Part shown: positions 40,495 through 50,606 of the stretch, piece by piece
Layout of the letters: each line of letters opens with the position of its first letter
How positions within the stretch are numbered: the stretch's first letter is position 1
Assembly: GCA_902520835.1 (NCBI GenBank)
Contig: CABYPD010000006.1
Coordinates: 1-64,000, forward strand
Direction of reading: 5' to 3'
Length of the DNA: 64,000 nucleotides
From: an uncultured Bacteroidota bacterium
GTDB lineage: Bacteria; Bacteroidota; Bacteroidia; Flavobacteriales; Flavobacteriaceae
Notes under the pieces: model-generated
The model's database searches: none
Told to the model about the DNA's origin: nothing
Seen by the model: only the letters and a program-made list of their open reading frames with translations
Position numbers and translations under genes: made by a program

Positions 40495-41527
40495 ATCCTT
40501 TCGAAACTAATTTATTTGAAAGTTCTTTGCTTTGAATCAATTCTTTCATTCTTTCACATAAATTAATTTCATTTTGTTTATCAAAGTATAATACAGAATC
40601 TTCAGCAATTTCTCTAAATATTGGAATATCTGAGCATATAACTGGAACTTTAAGCTTTAGAGCTTCTATTAATGGTATACCAAAACCTTCATCAATAGAG
40701 GGAAATACATACATTAATGAGTTGTTGTAAAAATAAAGAGCTTTATTTTTATTAATATACCCAGGAATTAGAACACAATTAAAGAGATTATGTTCTGCAA
40801 TATATTTTTCAATTTTTAATAGAATCTTATTGTCCCCATTAATGTAAGTTGATCCTGCTAAAACTAACTTATAATCAACATTTAATTCTTCTTTTAATTT
40901 TTTAAATGCTTTTAACAGAGTCAATAAACTTTTTCTCTTTTCAAATGTTCCAACATGTAAAATATATTTTTTACCATTTTTATTAGTTTGTTGAATTGAA
41001 AAATTTTCAGAACTCTGATAAACTGGATAAATTTTATTTTTTTTAAATACTGTTTCCAATCCTTTTTTAGAATAATTACTGGTTGTAACGATAGTAGTTT
41101 TACTATCAAGTCCCAATTGAATTAATTTAGTATAATAATTTCTCCAAATACTTGGATAATTTTTTGGGTATTTCCAAAATAAATTATCGTGGATTATAAC
41201 TATTTTTTTTGAAGAACAAATAATAGGAGCAACATAGTCGGGACAAATAACAATATCTACTTTATTAATTAATAATTTAATAGGTAAAATAATTTGTTTC
41301 CAAACAAAATATCTTATTTGAAATATCCATCGAATTATTCTGAATTTAGAATTTATAAAAAACTGATTATTTGTTATTTTATTAATATCATGAGAAAAAA
41401 TGTATTCAATCTCATCACTACCATAAGTCTTAGCTGCATTAACTAATTCTTCAATGTAAGTTTTTAAACCCGACAAAGCGGTTTTGTAATAGAAAACATC
41501 AACATATACCTTTTTCTTATTTTTCAT
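40433..41527 (-). CDS. Glycosyltransferase family 4
   Basis: YILHVGTFEKRKSLLTLLKAFKKLK, LMYVFPSIDEGFGIPLIEALKLKVPVICSDIPIFREIA. Confidence 0.92.
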   Translation of the reverse strand: MKNKKKVYVDVFYYKTALSGLKTYIEELVNAAKTYGSDEIEYIFSHDINKITNNQFFINSKFRIIRWIFQIRYFVWKQIILPIKLLINKVDIVICPDYVAPIICSSKKIVIIHDNLFWKYPKNYPSIWRNYYTKLIQLGLDSKTTIVTTSNYSKKGLETVFKKNKIYPVYQSSENFSIQQTNKNGKKYILHVGTFEKRKSLLTLLKAFKKLKEELNVDYKLVLAGSTYINGDNKILLKIEKYIAEHNLFNCVLIPGYINKNKALYFYNNSLMYVFPSIDEGFGIPLIEALKLKVPVICSDIPIFREIAEDSVLYFDKQNEINLCERMKELIQSKELSNKLVSKGFERVQKFNRYNFIKEIEKIY

Positions 41528-41558
41528 AATATATGCTTAGTTTAGTATAAGATTTTGC

Positions 41559-42248
41559 TTGTTTATGTTTCGTTTAATATCTAAAAATATTAAAATTTTT
41601 ATTCTCTATTGTAAGTATCATAAATTAAGTATCAAAGAAATTTTTAAAAAAATATATGATGAAAAAAAATGGGGAGATGATAAAAAGCTTTACTCAGGAC
41701 CAGGCTCTCATGAAAATGAGTTGACAAAACCATATTTAATATTTGTTAAGAATTTTTTAAAAGAAAAAAATTATACTGTAACAGACTTAGGCTGTGGAGA
41801 TTTTAATATTGGAAAAAAGCTTTACCCTTATTCAAAGAAATATATCGCAATTGATATAGTTGAAAAATTAATTGAATTAAATAAAAGAAAATATACTAAT
41901 AGTAATTTACATTTTAAGTGCATAAATGTTCTTGAAGAAAAAATACCAATATCAGATTGCATAATTATTCGTCAAGTTCTGCAGCATTTAAATAACAAAT
42001 CAATTGAAATTATTTTAAAACAGATTTATAACTTCAAATTTTTAATATTAACAGAGCATTTACCTAAAAATAAATTTATTCCAAATATTGATAAATTTAC
42101 AGGGCCAACTATTAGGCTCGATACAAGCTACAGTGGTGTTGATTTAGAAAAAAAACCTTTTAATTTGAAATTTAAATCAAAAAAGGAATTAATTATTGAA
42201 GACAAAAATTTAGGTGGTATTCACAAAACTATTATCTACAAACTTTAA
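41559..42248 (+). CDS. Class I SAM-dependent methyltransferase
   Basis: YTVTDLGCGDFNIGKKLYPYSKKYIAIDIVEKLIELNKRKY. Confidence 0.82.
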   Translation: MFMFRLISKNIKIFILYCKYHKLSIKEIFKKIYDEKKWGDDKKLYSGPGSHENELTKPYLIFVKNFLKEKNYTVTDLGCGDFNIGKKLYPYSKKYIAIDIVEKLIELNKRKYTNSNLHFKCINVLEEKIPISDCIIIRQVLQHLNNKSIEIILKQIYNFKFLILTEHLPKNKFIPNIDKFTGPTIRLDTSYSGVDLEKKPFNLKFKSKKELIIEDKNLGGIHKTIIYKL

Positions 42249-43604
42249 GTTTTTTTGATATTGATTTTCAATATTTCCAACAAGGAACCAAGAAATTAAA
42301 GAGACAAAAAGATATAACTCAGCATTTGCTGTTAATAATGGAAGTATTAATCCAAATTTTGTTAGTGTTACTGTAAAGGCTAAGTGTTTATTAATGCCAT
42401 TTGATTTATAATACATTACAATTCCTGTTTTTAAAGCATTAAATAAAATTAAAATATAAATAATTAGCATTAGTAAACCCATTTGAACTCCAAAGATTAA
42501 AAATTGATTTTCACCTCCAACTTTGATAGATTGATCTACTCCACCAGCATTACCACTCATAGCCAATCCAATACCTAGTGGGTTTTCATAAATTGATATT
42601 AATCCCTCTAGCCATTCTATTAAATGACCAAGGCTAGAAGTGTTTCTAAAGGATAAAGTATCATTAATCAAAAATTTGAATTCTTCACTTGAAAAAAGAT
42701 AAATTATTATACTCACAATTAAAGAAAAAGAAACAAAGCCCAGTAAAAGTTTAAATTTTTTTTCCATTATTAGTGACAACAAAACTACCATTATAGCAGA
42801 AACTATAGCTCCTCTGGAAAACGATAAATAAAAACCAATAAAAATCAATACTAAATAAAATAGATAACTATTATTGATTCTATAATAATAAGAATATAAT
42901 ATAAATGATAATAAAAAAATAAGTGAAGAAGAATACTCAAGAGGATTAGAAAAAAAAGCAGCAAATCGAGGTTTTACATTTTGAGATTCAAAAGACCAAC
43001 TTAAGCCGTAATTACCAGAAGATTCAATTTCATTTATATCATAATTATATTTGGAGAAATCAATTAATGAATGAAAATGAGTTGAAAATATGAACTCAGT
43101 TATAATAAACAAAGAAGATGCTATTATTAGAAAATAAATTACTTTTTTAAAAGTTTTAAAAAAATATGGATCAAATTTTACGTTTCTTCCAATGGAATAA
43201 ACAATTGGAATTATTAATAGATTTTTAGCATAAATAACCCTTGATGAAAAACTTGCCTCGCCATAAGGGATTATCATGTACATAATAATTATCACAGAAA
43301 AAAATATAAACAATTTATCCAGAGAAGAAAATGAAAAACTTCTTATTAATATAGACTCTTTATTCCCAAAAATAAAAATGAAAAAACTAAAGTAAAAAAT
43401 GAAATCTTTAGAAAGTTTAATAAAGGTCAATAATAATTCTGTTTGGAATACTTTATAAGTAAGAGATTGTAATGTAATGTATATTGGTAGCCCGATGCAT
43501 ATATATAACAATAAGTATTCAAATTTGCCTTCAGATATTCTTTTGAAAGATTGAAAAAAAATAAGTGTATAACTTAAAATAAAAATAGAAGCTAGTATAA
43601 TCAT
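42210..43604 (-). CDS. O-antigen polymerase/ligase-like membrane protein (Wzy)
   Basis: Multi-pass; RFAAFFSNPLEYSSSLIFLLSF, FYLSFSRGAIVSAIMVVLLSL. Confidence 0.82.
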   Translation of the reverse strand: MIILASIFILSYTLIFFQSFKRISEGKFEYLLLYICIGLPIYITLQSLTYKVFQTELLLTFIKLSKDFIFYFSFFIFIFGNKESILIRSFSFSSLDKLFIFFSVIIIMYMIIPYGEASFSSRVIYAKNLLIIPIVYSIGRNVKFDPYFFKTFKKVIYFLIIASSLFIITEFIFSTHFHSLIDFSKYNYDINEIESSGNYGLSWSFESQNVKPRFAAFFSNPLEYSSSLIFLLSFILYSYYYRINNSYLFYLVLIFIGFYLSFSRGAIVSAIMVVLLSLIMEKKFKLLLGFVSFSLIVSIIIYLFSSEEFKFLINDTLSFRNTSSLGHLIEWLEGLISIYENPLGIGLAMSGNAGGVDQSIKVGGENQFLIFGVQMGLLMLIIYILILFNALKTGIVMYYKSNGINKHLAFTVTLTKFGLILPLLTANAELYLFVSLISWFLVGNIENQYQKNLKFVDNSFVNTT

Positions 43605-44497
43605 ATTTTCATAGTTAAGGAATCTCTTAAACCTTTATAAACCATTTTTAATTTAAAAAATCTTAATCTTAATATAAAGTAAATTGAATATGCTAAAACT
43701 TTAAAAAATTGAAAAAAAACTATCCCATAACTATTAAATAAATCTTTATGTTTTCTCAATAAAATAATATGATTTTTAATGTTTAGATAATGAACAAAAG
43801 GATTTAAACTTCCATGTTTAGAATCATTTACATTTGATGAAAGTGACTCATGATGATATATAAACGTTTTACTAGTAAATCCTATTTTATAATTATTTTT
43901 TTTAAGTCTTAAAGACATATCAGCATCTTCATAATATGCAAAAAATCTTTCGTCTAATTTTCCAATTTCTTTAAAAATTTTAGTACTAAATAAACAGCAA
44001 CATCCTGTGAACCATTCTGTAAAATCATGTGATGAATTTAAAGAATTACCTAATTTCTTTCTTGTAATAAAATTCCCAAAAAAATAATTAATACACCCTC
44101 CTGCATTCCAAATTTCTTTACCATTATAGTTTAATATTAAAGGTTGTAAAACTGATAAATTTTTAGCTTGTACTGTTTTCAATAAAACTTCAATTAAATT
44201 TTTGTCGATAATTGTGTCATTATTAATCAAAAGAGTATAATCATAATTATTGCTTAAAGCATAATCTATTCCAGCGTTATTTGCTTTTGAAAAACCTTCA
44301 TTTTTTTTATTTTGAATTATTTCAATTTCGTTTCTATATTTAAAGTTTTTCACTTTTTTATTATCACTTTCATTATCAACTAAGATGATTTTGAAATTAG
44401 AATTTGTAGAATTTAAAATTGATTCAATACAAGTTAAAGTAATATCATATTTTTTCCAATTAACTATAATTATAGCGACTGTAGAATTTTTCATCAT
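43601..44497 (-). CDS. Glycosyltransferase family 2
   Basis: VAIIIVNWKKYDITLTCIESIL, IDYALSNNYDYTLLINNDTIID, WFTGCCCLFSTKIFKEIGKLDERFFAYYEDADMSLRLKK. Confidence 0.93.
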   Translation of the reverse strand: MMKNSTVAIIIVNWKKYDITLTCIESILNSTNSNFKIILVDNESDNKKVKNFKYRNEIEIIQNKKNEGFSKANNAGIDYALSNNYDYTLLINNDTIIDKNLIEVLLKTVQAKNLSVLQPLILNYNGKEIWNAGGCINYFFGNFITRKKLGNSLNSSHDFTEWFTGCCCLFSTKIFKEIGKLDERFFAYYEDADMSLRLKKNNYKIGFTSKTFIYHHESLSSNVNDSKHGSLNPFVHYLNIKNHIILLRKHKDLFNSYGIVFFQFFKVLAYSIYFILRLRFFKLKMVYKGLRDSLTMKI

Positions 44498-45720
44498 TTT
44501 CTATTAATTAAAAAGTAATGAATTAAGAAAGAAAATATTTCTGTCAATAATAATGAATAAGCCAAGCCATATCCACCATATATATTTGTTAAAATCAATG
44601 AATTAATTAAAAACAATAACAGAGTGCAAAAAGTTGCTTTATTTAATTTAGACTTCAAATCATTTACTAACATATAAACCACATTATTAAAATTAAGCAT
44701 TGCAAGAAATGGAATAAATGATAAAAAAGATAAAATTTTAGAACTGTAACCAATTTTTTCATCAGCAAAAAGTTCAATAATAAAATCAGAAAAAAAACAA
44801 GTAATTATTGCAATTATCAGGGTAGTTAATAATCCGAACTTAAAATAATTTGATAGAAATTTATGAAACTCATCTTTTGATCTATCTTTTATTTTAGTCG
44901 CATGCTGTAATATTGATTGAATAAAAAACACCGGAATCATTCTAAGTATAAATGCAACTTTATATGCTAAGCTGAATCTTCCCAATTCTTGGTTATTAAC
45001 AAAAAAAGATAATATTATAAGAGCTCCATTTACTGTAAAATGCGTTGAGATTGATGATAAAAAAAGATGTAAATTTTCTTTTAAGTTTATTATTATTTTT
45101 TTTAATGAAAGTATGTAATTAAATGTACTTGAACTTAAAAATAATTTCATCCAAAAAATCAAAAACAAAAAGGAAATACTAATACCATAAAAAAAGTTAG
45201 CCAGATAGGCATCTTCAGCATCACTTATAAATAATATAATAAGAACAACATACATTGATTTTGAGAAAAAATTCAAAATCGAGTGTGGTAAAATTTTATT
45301 TATCCCCTGTAAATAAAATAAAGGATTTAATGCTTCGGCTAAAAGTATTATATATGAAAAAATTAAAATTTTTTGAAAGACAATATTTGAATTAAAATAT
45401 AAAAATGGAATACTTATAACAAATACTAAAACAGAAAGTGTTAACCTAAGGTTTAAAATTTCACTAATTACTAGATTTTCTTTTTTAACTTCTTGTGATT
45501 GAACTATTTTAATTGGTCCATTTAAATTATATCCATAACTAACAAAAATTGATAGAATTATAACAACAGAGAAAGCCAATTGAATTAATCCAAAATTATC
45601 TTCTCCTAAAGTTTGAAATAAAATAGGTGTATAAATTAAAGTTGCGATGATGTTAACACCTTGGTTAAGTGAAAGATTTATAAAGTTTTTTGAAAAAATT
45701 GATTTAATATCAAATGACAT
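44494..45720 (-). CDS. Polysaccharide flippase, Wzx-like
   Basis: SLNQGVNIIATLIYTPILFQTLGEDNFGLIQLAFSVVIILSIFVSYGYNLNGP. Confidence 0.88.
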   Translation of the reverse strand: MSFDIKSIFSKNFINLSLNQGVNIIATLIYTPILFQTLGEDNFGLIQLAFSVVIILSIFVSYGYNLNGPIKIVQSQEVKKENLVISEILNLRLTLSVLVFVISIPFLYFNSNIVFQKILIFSYIILLAEALNPLFYLQGINKILPHSILNFFSKSMYVVLIILFISDAEDAYLANFFYGISISFLFLIFWMKLFLSSSTFNYILSLKKIIINLKENLHLFLSSISTHFTVNGALIILSFFVNNQELGRFSLAYKVAFILRMIPVFFIQSILQHATKIKDRSKDEFHKFLSNYFKFGLLTTLIIAIITCFFSDFIIELFADEKIGYSSKILSFLSFIPFLAMLNFNNVVYMLVNDLKSKLNKATFCTLLLFLINSLILTNIYGGYGLAYSLLLTEIFSFLIHYFLINRK

Positions 45721-45743
45721 ATTGTAGTTTATATAAAAATAAA

Positions 45744-46796
45744 CTATTTAATTAATGATTGATAAAATCTAATTAAAGAAAAATATATAATGGAAATAAC
45801 AAAACCACCAAAGAGTCCATAAACTATACATTCAAAAAATCTTAATCTAGAGTTTTCTAAAGGTAAAGTAGGTTTATCAATAATTTGAATAAGAGGAGTT
45901 TTATTTCTGTGAGTGACCTTAGCAAGTTCTAATTGTGTAACAATCTCCTGATATATTGCACCATTGGCTTGAACATCAACAAGAGCTTTTTGATAAGGAA
46001 CTAATGAAACTTTAGTTAAAGGATTAGGATTAGGAATGCTTTGATCTTTTTCGGCTAGAAATAATATAGATTTATCTAAAACTTTTTTTACACTATCAGC
46101 TTGTCTTTGTAGAATTTTCAAATTTTCACCTGTTTTTTGTGTTTTTGTTTTAAAATAAAAGTTATTTACAATTGATACTAAATTCTCATTAAATGACTTC
46201 GCAAGCAACTCGTCTTTATGATCAAATCCAATCTCTAAAATTGTTGTCTTTCTACTGGGTTTATCAACCAATAAATATTTTTCCTTAATAATTTTTACAG
46301 CTTCAATCAAAACACTATCATGTAATCGAGATTTTGATTCAACAGCAGATTTATCAGAAAAATTAACACCTAATTTATTCCATTTTTTGTTTATACTTTC
46401 TTCGTTACCGAATCTATTAATCAATAATTCATTTTTATTTTCAAAAACGGAGTTAGACATCAATGTTTGTTTCAACATTGAAGATGATCTATAAAGCTCC
46501 TGAATATTATCAATTTGAAAAAGACTACTAGCATCAATAAAACTAGAAGCATTAATTCCAGCTAAAGAAGCTAAAGAAGCTATATCTCCAATAGAATTAG
46601 AGGATGACTCACTATCTAAAACAAATGAGGTTCTAGCATAATGTACAGGTGATTTTAAATAATTATACAATAAGACAATAACTAGAAGTGATGAAGTTAA
46701 AATTGCTATTTTTCTAAAATTACTAAAAATATAATTAAACCAATTTTTAAATGATTCAAAAACAAATAAAATTGAGAAATCTTTTTGATTGTCCAT
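45744..46796 (-). CDS. Chain-length determinant (Wzz-type) protein
   Basis: Two terminal TM segments; internal coiled-coil; PLIQIIDKPTLPLENSRLRFFECIVYGLFGGFVISIIYF. Confidence 0.85.
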   Translation of the reverse strand: MDNQKDFSILFVFESFKNWFNYIFSNFRKIAILTSSLLVIVLLYNYLKSPVHYARTSFVLDSESSSNSIGDIASLASLAGINASSFIDASSLFQIDNIQELYRSSSMLKQTLMSNSVFENKNELLINRFGNEESINKKWNKLGVNFSDKSAVESKSRLHDSVLIEAVKIIKEKYLLVDKPSRKTTILEIGFDHKDELLAKSFNENLVSIVNNFYFKTKTQKTGENLKILQRQADSVKKVLDKSILFLAEKDQSIPNPNPLTKVSLVPYQKALVDVQANGAIYQEIVTQLELAKVTHRNKTPLIQIIDKPTLPLENSRLRFFECIVYGLFGGFVISIIYFSLIRFYQSLIK

Positions 46797-49340
46797 TTAG
46801 TTAATCTGATTAATTGCTAATATTAAAGCAGCAAGGCCAGTTGTGAAGTTCAAAATTTGAGATGCAGCTAATGGATTCTTCAAAGATTTTTTAGGGACAA
46901 TAACCTCACATCCAGGTTCTGCTTTAGGATATAGATTGAAAAATAAAAACTTTTTAGTTCTAGCTACATCACCATTGGCATAAACTACATATGTACTTCC
47001 TCTTTTAGCCTTTAAATCAAATCCTCCGGCTGAATTAATGTAGTATTTTAATCCTCTTGATGGTGAGTGTCTAACAGTAGTTGGATATAATAATTCTCCT
47101 CTAAGTCTTACTGTTTCTAATTTTTTTGGTATTATAATTATATCCCCATCTTCAAGTAATAAATCTGATTTTAAACCTGGCGACTTAATAATTTGATCTA
47201 AATTAATTCCAATTGATTCAGATTTAGCTAAAGGAATATCTTCAGACATAGCGTTTCTTTTTACTATTTCATTTATTCTTTCTTTTTTAACAAAACTTGA
47301 AAAATCTTGATTCGAGTTGTTTTCTAATTTTAATTTCTCCAAATCATTATCAATTCTGGTAATCAAAAGTTTTTCTGATTCAGTTAAAACAGATTCATCA
47401 AGAGATAATTTTTCTCTTAATCTAGTTAGATCATTGATTTCGTTTTGAATTTGGGAAGACTCTTCAGCAAATTCTGTTTTTCTTATAATAGTTGCACCTT
47501 CATAATAAGCATATTCATTAGGCCCTCCAGCTCTTTTAAGCAAGTCAGAAATTCTTTCTTTTTTAGATGAAATTGCATATTTTCCAGGATAATTTACTTC
47601 TCCCTCAATCCTAGCAAACTTTAAGTAATCAATATTAGGGTCTTTTCTAATTATTATATTGTCAAAAGGTTTTAATTCAAAGTTTGAGTCGCTTTTTAAA
47701 TTATCAATATCTACATAAAAAACTTCAGAAGAACTAAGTGTATTTTCAAATGAATTAATTCTGGAAATCTCAATACTTTTTAATGTAGCATTTTTTCTAA
47801 CTCCACCTGCCAATAAAATAATATCCTCTAAATTCAAATTTTTCGAGAATGGATAGACTCCAGGTTTATTAATCTCACCTGAAATCTCTATATAATTTTC
47901 ATCTTTTAAGTCATTAACAGAAATAATATTTAAAATATCATCTTTTTCTAAAAATATTGGCTTGCCTGTCCCATTAATTTGATTAAGAACATTAAATGAA
48001 ATATTAGTAGTTGAAAAATCTTCATTGGTTCTTGTAATAAAAGCCCTATTCATAAAGGTATCTGGCCGTAATCCTTCAGCTTTGTCAATTAAATCTTTAA
48101 CAGTCATTTTTTTACTTAATGAATAAACACCAGGTTTATAAACGGAACCTTTTACAATTAACCTGTTTTCATACTTTTCTATTATCTTATCAACTTCAAT
48201 TTTGTCACCTGACTTCAATTCAAAAAAATCAAATTGATCACTGTAAACATCAACAATTTTATATTTTTCATCAAAAATTCTAGTAATTCTGATGGATTTA
48301 GAGTATGAATTTTCTGAAAATCCTCCAGCATATTTAATTAAATCTGAGACAGTTTCCCCATTTTTAATTTCAAATTTTCCTGGTGTTTTTACACCATCGG
48401 AAATAGATACACGATTTGTATAAGGACCAACAACAATTAAGTCATTATTTTCTAATCTTACATTAGAAGATTGATCACCTTCATTTAGAAATTTATATAT
48501 ATCAACTACATCTACTAGTTTATTATTTCTAAAAAGTTTAACCTCTCTCAATGTAGCATTTTCAGTAATACCACCTGCAACATATATAGCATTATAAACA
48601 GTATTGAAAGCACTAAAATTATATGTACCAGGGAGATTAACTTCTCCAACAATATTAACTCTAACAGCTCTAGGTATTCCTACAGAAATGTTAACAAAAG
48701 TTTTATTTTCATTGATTCCAGTGTAAACTTTCTTTAATCTTGAAATCAATCTTTTTTTGCTATTTTCAACAGTAAGACCAGAAACATTAATCGGTCCAAA
48801 ATTTTCTAAAATTAAATCTCCGTCCGGACTAACTTCTGCTTGATAATAATTTTCAGATTGACCATAAATATCAATAAAAAGTTTATCTCCAGGACCTAAA
48901 ATATAGTCTTTTGGTGTAGGTAAATTAAGATTTGATTGAAAAGATAGAAAAGTATTTCCTCTGAAGACTTCAAAACCATAAATATCGCTTTTGAGTTCCC
49001 TGTAAACTTCCATTTCTTCTTTCCATCTTTTTCTTAGTCTTGTTTCCTCGAGTGGTGTAGAAGCATTTTCTGCCACATAAGCAACAGTTTCAGCAGATTT
49101 AAATCTCTTATCAAGCTTCTCTATTTCAGATTGTGTTAACCCTTGAGCTCGAGCAATTTTTAGAAGATCAAACTGAGTATAACCTTGAGCCGAGGCTCTT
49201 CTCAAAAGTAAATCAAGCTCTGAATCACTTACCTGAGAAAAGTTAATATTTGAAAAGTCATTAAAACTTTGTGAATTAATTGAATTTATACTAAAGATTA
49301 AAGCTGTAAATGCTATTAATAATGTTGTTTTTTTTATCAT
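46797..49340 (-). CDS. Polysaccharide export protein with multiple SLBB domains (Wza-like)
   Basis: DYILGPGDKLFIDIYGQSENYYQAEVSPDGDLILENFGPINVSGLT; repeated GEVNLPGTYNFSAFNTVYNAIYVAGG-type units. Confidence 0.92.
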   Translation of the reverse strand: MIKKTTLLIAFTALIFSINSINSQSFNDFSNINFSQVSDSELDLLLRRASAQGYTQFDLLKIARAQGLTQSEIEKLDKRFKSAETVAYVAENASTPLEETRLRKRWKEEMEVYRELKSDIYGFEVFRGNTFLSFQSNLNLPTPKDYILGPGDKLFIDIYGQSENYYQAEVSPDGDLILENFGPINVSGLTVENSKKRLISRLKKVYTGINENKTFVNISVGIPRAVRVNIVGEVNLPGTYNFSAFNTVYNAIYVAGGITENATLREVKLFRNNKLVDVVDIYKFLNEGDQSSNVRLENNDLIVVGPYTNRVSISDGVKTPGKFEIKNGETVSDLIKYAGGFSENSYSKSIRITRIFDEKYKIVDVYSDQFDFFELKSGDKIEVDKIIEKYENRLIVKGSVYKPGVYSLSKKMTVKDLIDKAEGLRPDTFMNRAFITRTNEDFSTTNISFNVLNQINGTGKPIFLEKDDILNIISVNDLKDENYIEISGEINKPGVYPFSKNLNLEDIILLAGGVRKNATLKSIEISRINSFENTLSSSEVFYVDIDNLKSDSNFELKPFDNIIIRKDPNIDYLKFARIEGEVNYPGKYAISSKKERISDLLKRAGGPNEYAYYEGATIIRKTEFAEESSQIQNEINDLTRLREKLSLDESVLTESEKLLITRIDNDLEKLKLENNSNQDFSSFVKKERINEIVKRNAMSEDIPLAKSESIGINLDQIIKSPGLKSDLLLEDGDIIIIPKKLETVRLRGELLYPTTVRHSPSRGLKYYINSAGGFDLKAKRGSTYVVYANGDVARTKKFLFFNLYPKAEPGCEVIVPKKSLKNPLAASQILNFTTGLAALILAINQIN

Positions 49341-49461
49341 CTTTAAAATTAGAGGGAAAACGAAGATAAATAAAATCTTCTAAATAGGTTATATAAGGTT
49401 AAAATAAGAAAATAATACTGTTTTTTTTTCTGATAAAATTCAATTATCAATAAATTGCAGA

Positions 49462-50052
49462 ATGTTTAAAAATATTACTCTAATTACTTTATTGCTTGGA
49501 CTTACCGGTTTTGCTCAAACAGAACTTAAATTCAATTTAGCAACTGCTACATTGCTGGTTCCGAATATTGGAATTGAAGTAAAACTCTCTGAAAAACTTG
49601 GTTATCAGCTAGATACAAGTGCATCTTTTTATAATGATATTGAAGGTTCTCCTTTTCATATGACTCAAATTTTTAATGAGTTTCGTTTTTATCCAAATAA
49701 AAATCAGAAAAGAAATTTTTTTATTGGTGCACATGTTGGTTATGGAATGTATAACATACGACTTCCCAAATGGATTGCTAACCTTTCAGGTAGTGAATTT
49801 AAAGAAGAGGGAAGTTATCAATATGGGAGAAATGCTTACTATGGAATAACTATAGGAAAAAAAATTCCATTAAAAAATGAAAGATTTGGACTCGAGGTAT
49901 TTATTGGTGGAGGTTCATCTCAATCGAATTACAAATATTATAATAAGAATGAACAAAGAATATTTGCAATCACTAACTATAAAAGAAAATTTAATAAAAG
50001 TGGTGAAGAATTACCATACAGAGGGGGGTTGATGTTAACTTATAAACTTTAA
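49462..50052 (+). CDS. Secreted/outer-membrane beta-barrel protein (DUF3575-like)
   Basis: Signal peptide MFKNITLITLLLGLTGFAQT; alternating beta-strand pattern. Confidence 0.6.
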   Translation: MFKNITLITLLLGLTGFAQTELKFNLATATLLVPNIGIEVKLSEKLGYQLDTSASFYNDIEGSPFHMTQIFNEFRFYPNKNQKRNFFIGAHVGYGMYNIRLPKWIANLSGSEFKEEGSYQYGRNAYYGITIGKKIPLKNERFGLEVFIGGGSSQSNYKYYNKNEQRIFAITNYKRKFNKSGEELPYRGGLMLTYKL

Positions 50053-50054
50053 AA

Positions 50055-50120
50055 TTGAATAAAATTACTGTAATTTATTTAAGTTACTTAGGTCTTCCTT
50101 TAGCTTCTTAATTTTCATAA
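50055..50120 (+). pseudogene. Remnant of the N-terminus of an NDP-sugar dehydrogenase (WecC/TviB-type)
   Basis: TTG AAT AAA ATT ACT GTA ATT... reads LNKITVIYLSYLGLPLAS*FS*, comparable with the family N-terminus KIAVIGLGYVGLPLAxEFxKK. Confidence 0.5.
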
Positions 50121-50195
50121 ATTAAAAATGAATTATGTTAGAAACTCAAAGCCAATATTAGCATATGTTTTAAAAAAAATTAGATTGATACTTAA

Positions 50196-50606
50196 ATGAT
50201 AAAAGGAGTTATAGCTGGTAATTTTGATGTAATTCATCCAGGATACATTAAAACATTTAGAGAATGTAAAGAAAATTGTGATTATTTTATAGTACTACTT
50301 CACTCTGATCCTACAATTGAAAGACCAAATAAATTAAAACCCATTTTAACAGTTGAAGAAAGAATTGAAGTTCTAAGCTCAATAAAATACATTGATGAAA
50401 TTAAAGTTTATGCTTATGAGAAAGAGTTAATTGAACTACTTAAAAGTGGTGAATATAATATAAGGTTTTTAGGTGATGATTACATTGGAAAGTCCTTTAC
50501 AGGTAATGAATTAAATATAGATATACATTATATATCTAGAAGTCATGGTTGGTCAACAACAAAGTTCAAAAAACTAATAGCTGATTCAATTAAGATTAAA
50601 AAATAG
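50196..50606 (+). CDS. Cytidylyltransferase-fold protein (TagD/RfaE-like) with HPGY in place of HxGH
   Basis: GVIAGNFDVIHPGYIKTFRECKENCDYFIVLLHSDP, LTVEERIEVLSSIKYIDEI, SRSHGWSTTKFK. Confidence 0.8.
   Translation: MIKGVIAGNFDVIHPGYIKTFRECKENCDYFIVLLHSDPTIERPNKLKPILTVEERIEVLSSIKYIDEIKVYAYEKELIELLKSGEYNIRFLGDDYIGKSFTGNELNIDIHYISRSHGWSTTKFKKLIADSIKIKK

Noticed and set aside
35810-41109. ORFs at 35810, 36472, 37374 and 40921
   Set aside because: Overlap the UXS-like, pseudogene/wzi and GT4 reading frames in other frames; composition not protein-like.
46556-46585. GCTAAAGAA repeat in the wzz-like gene
   Set aside because: Only two to three short units within coding sequence; no array structure.
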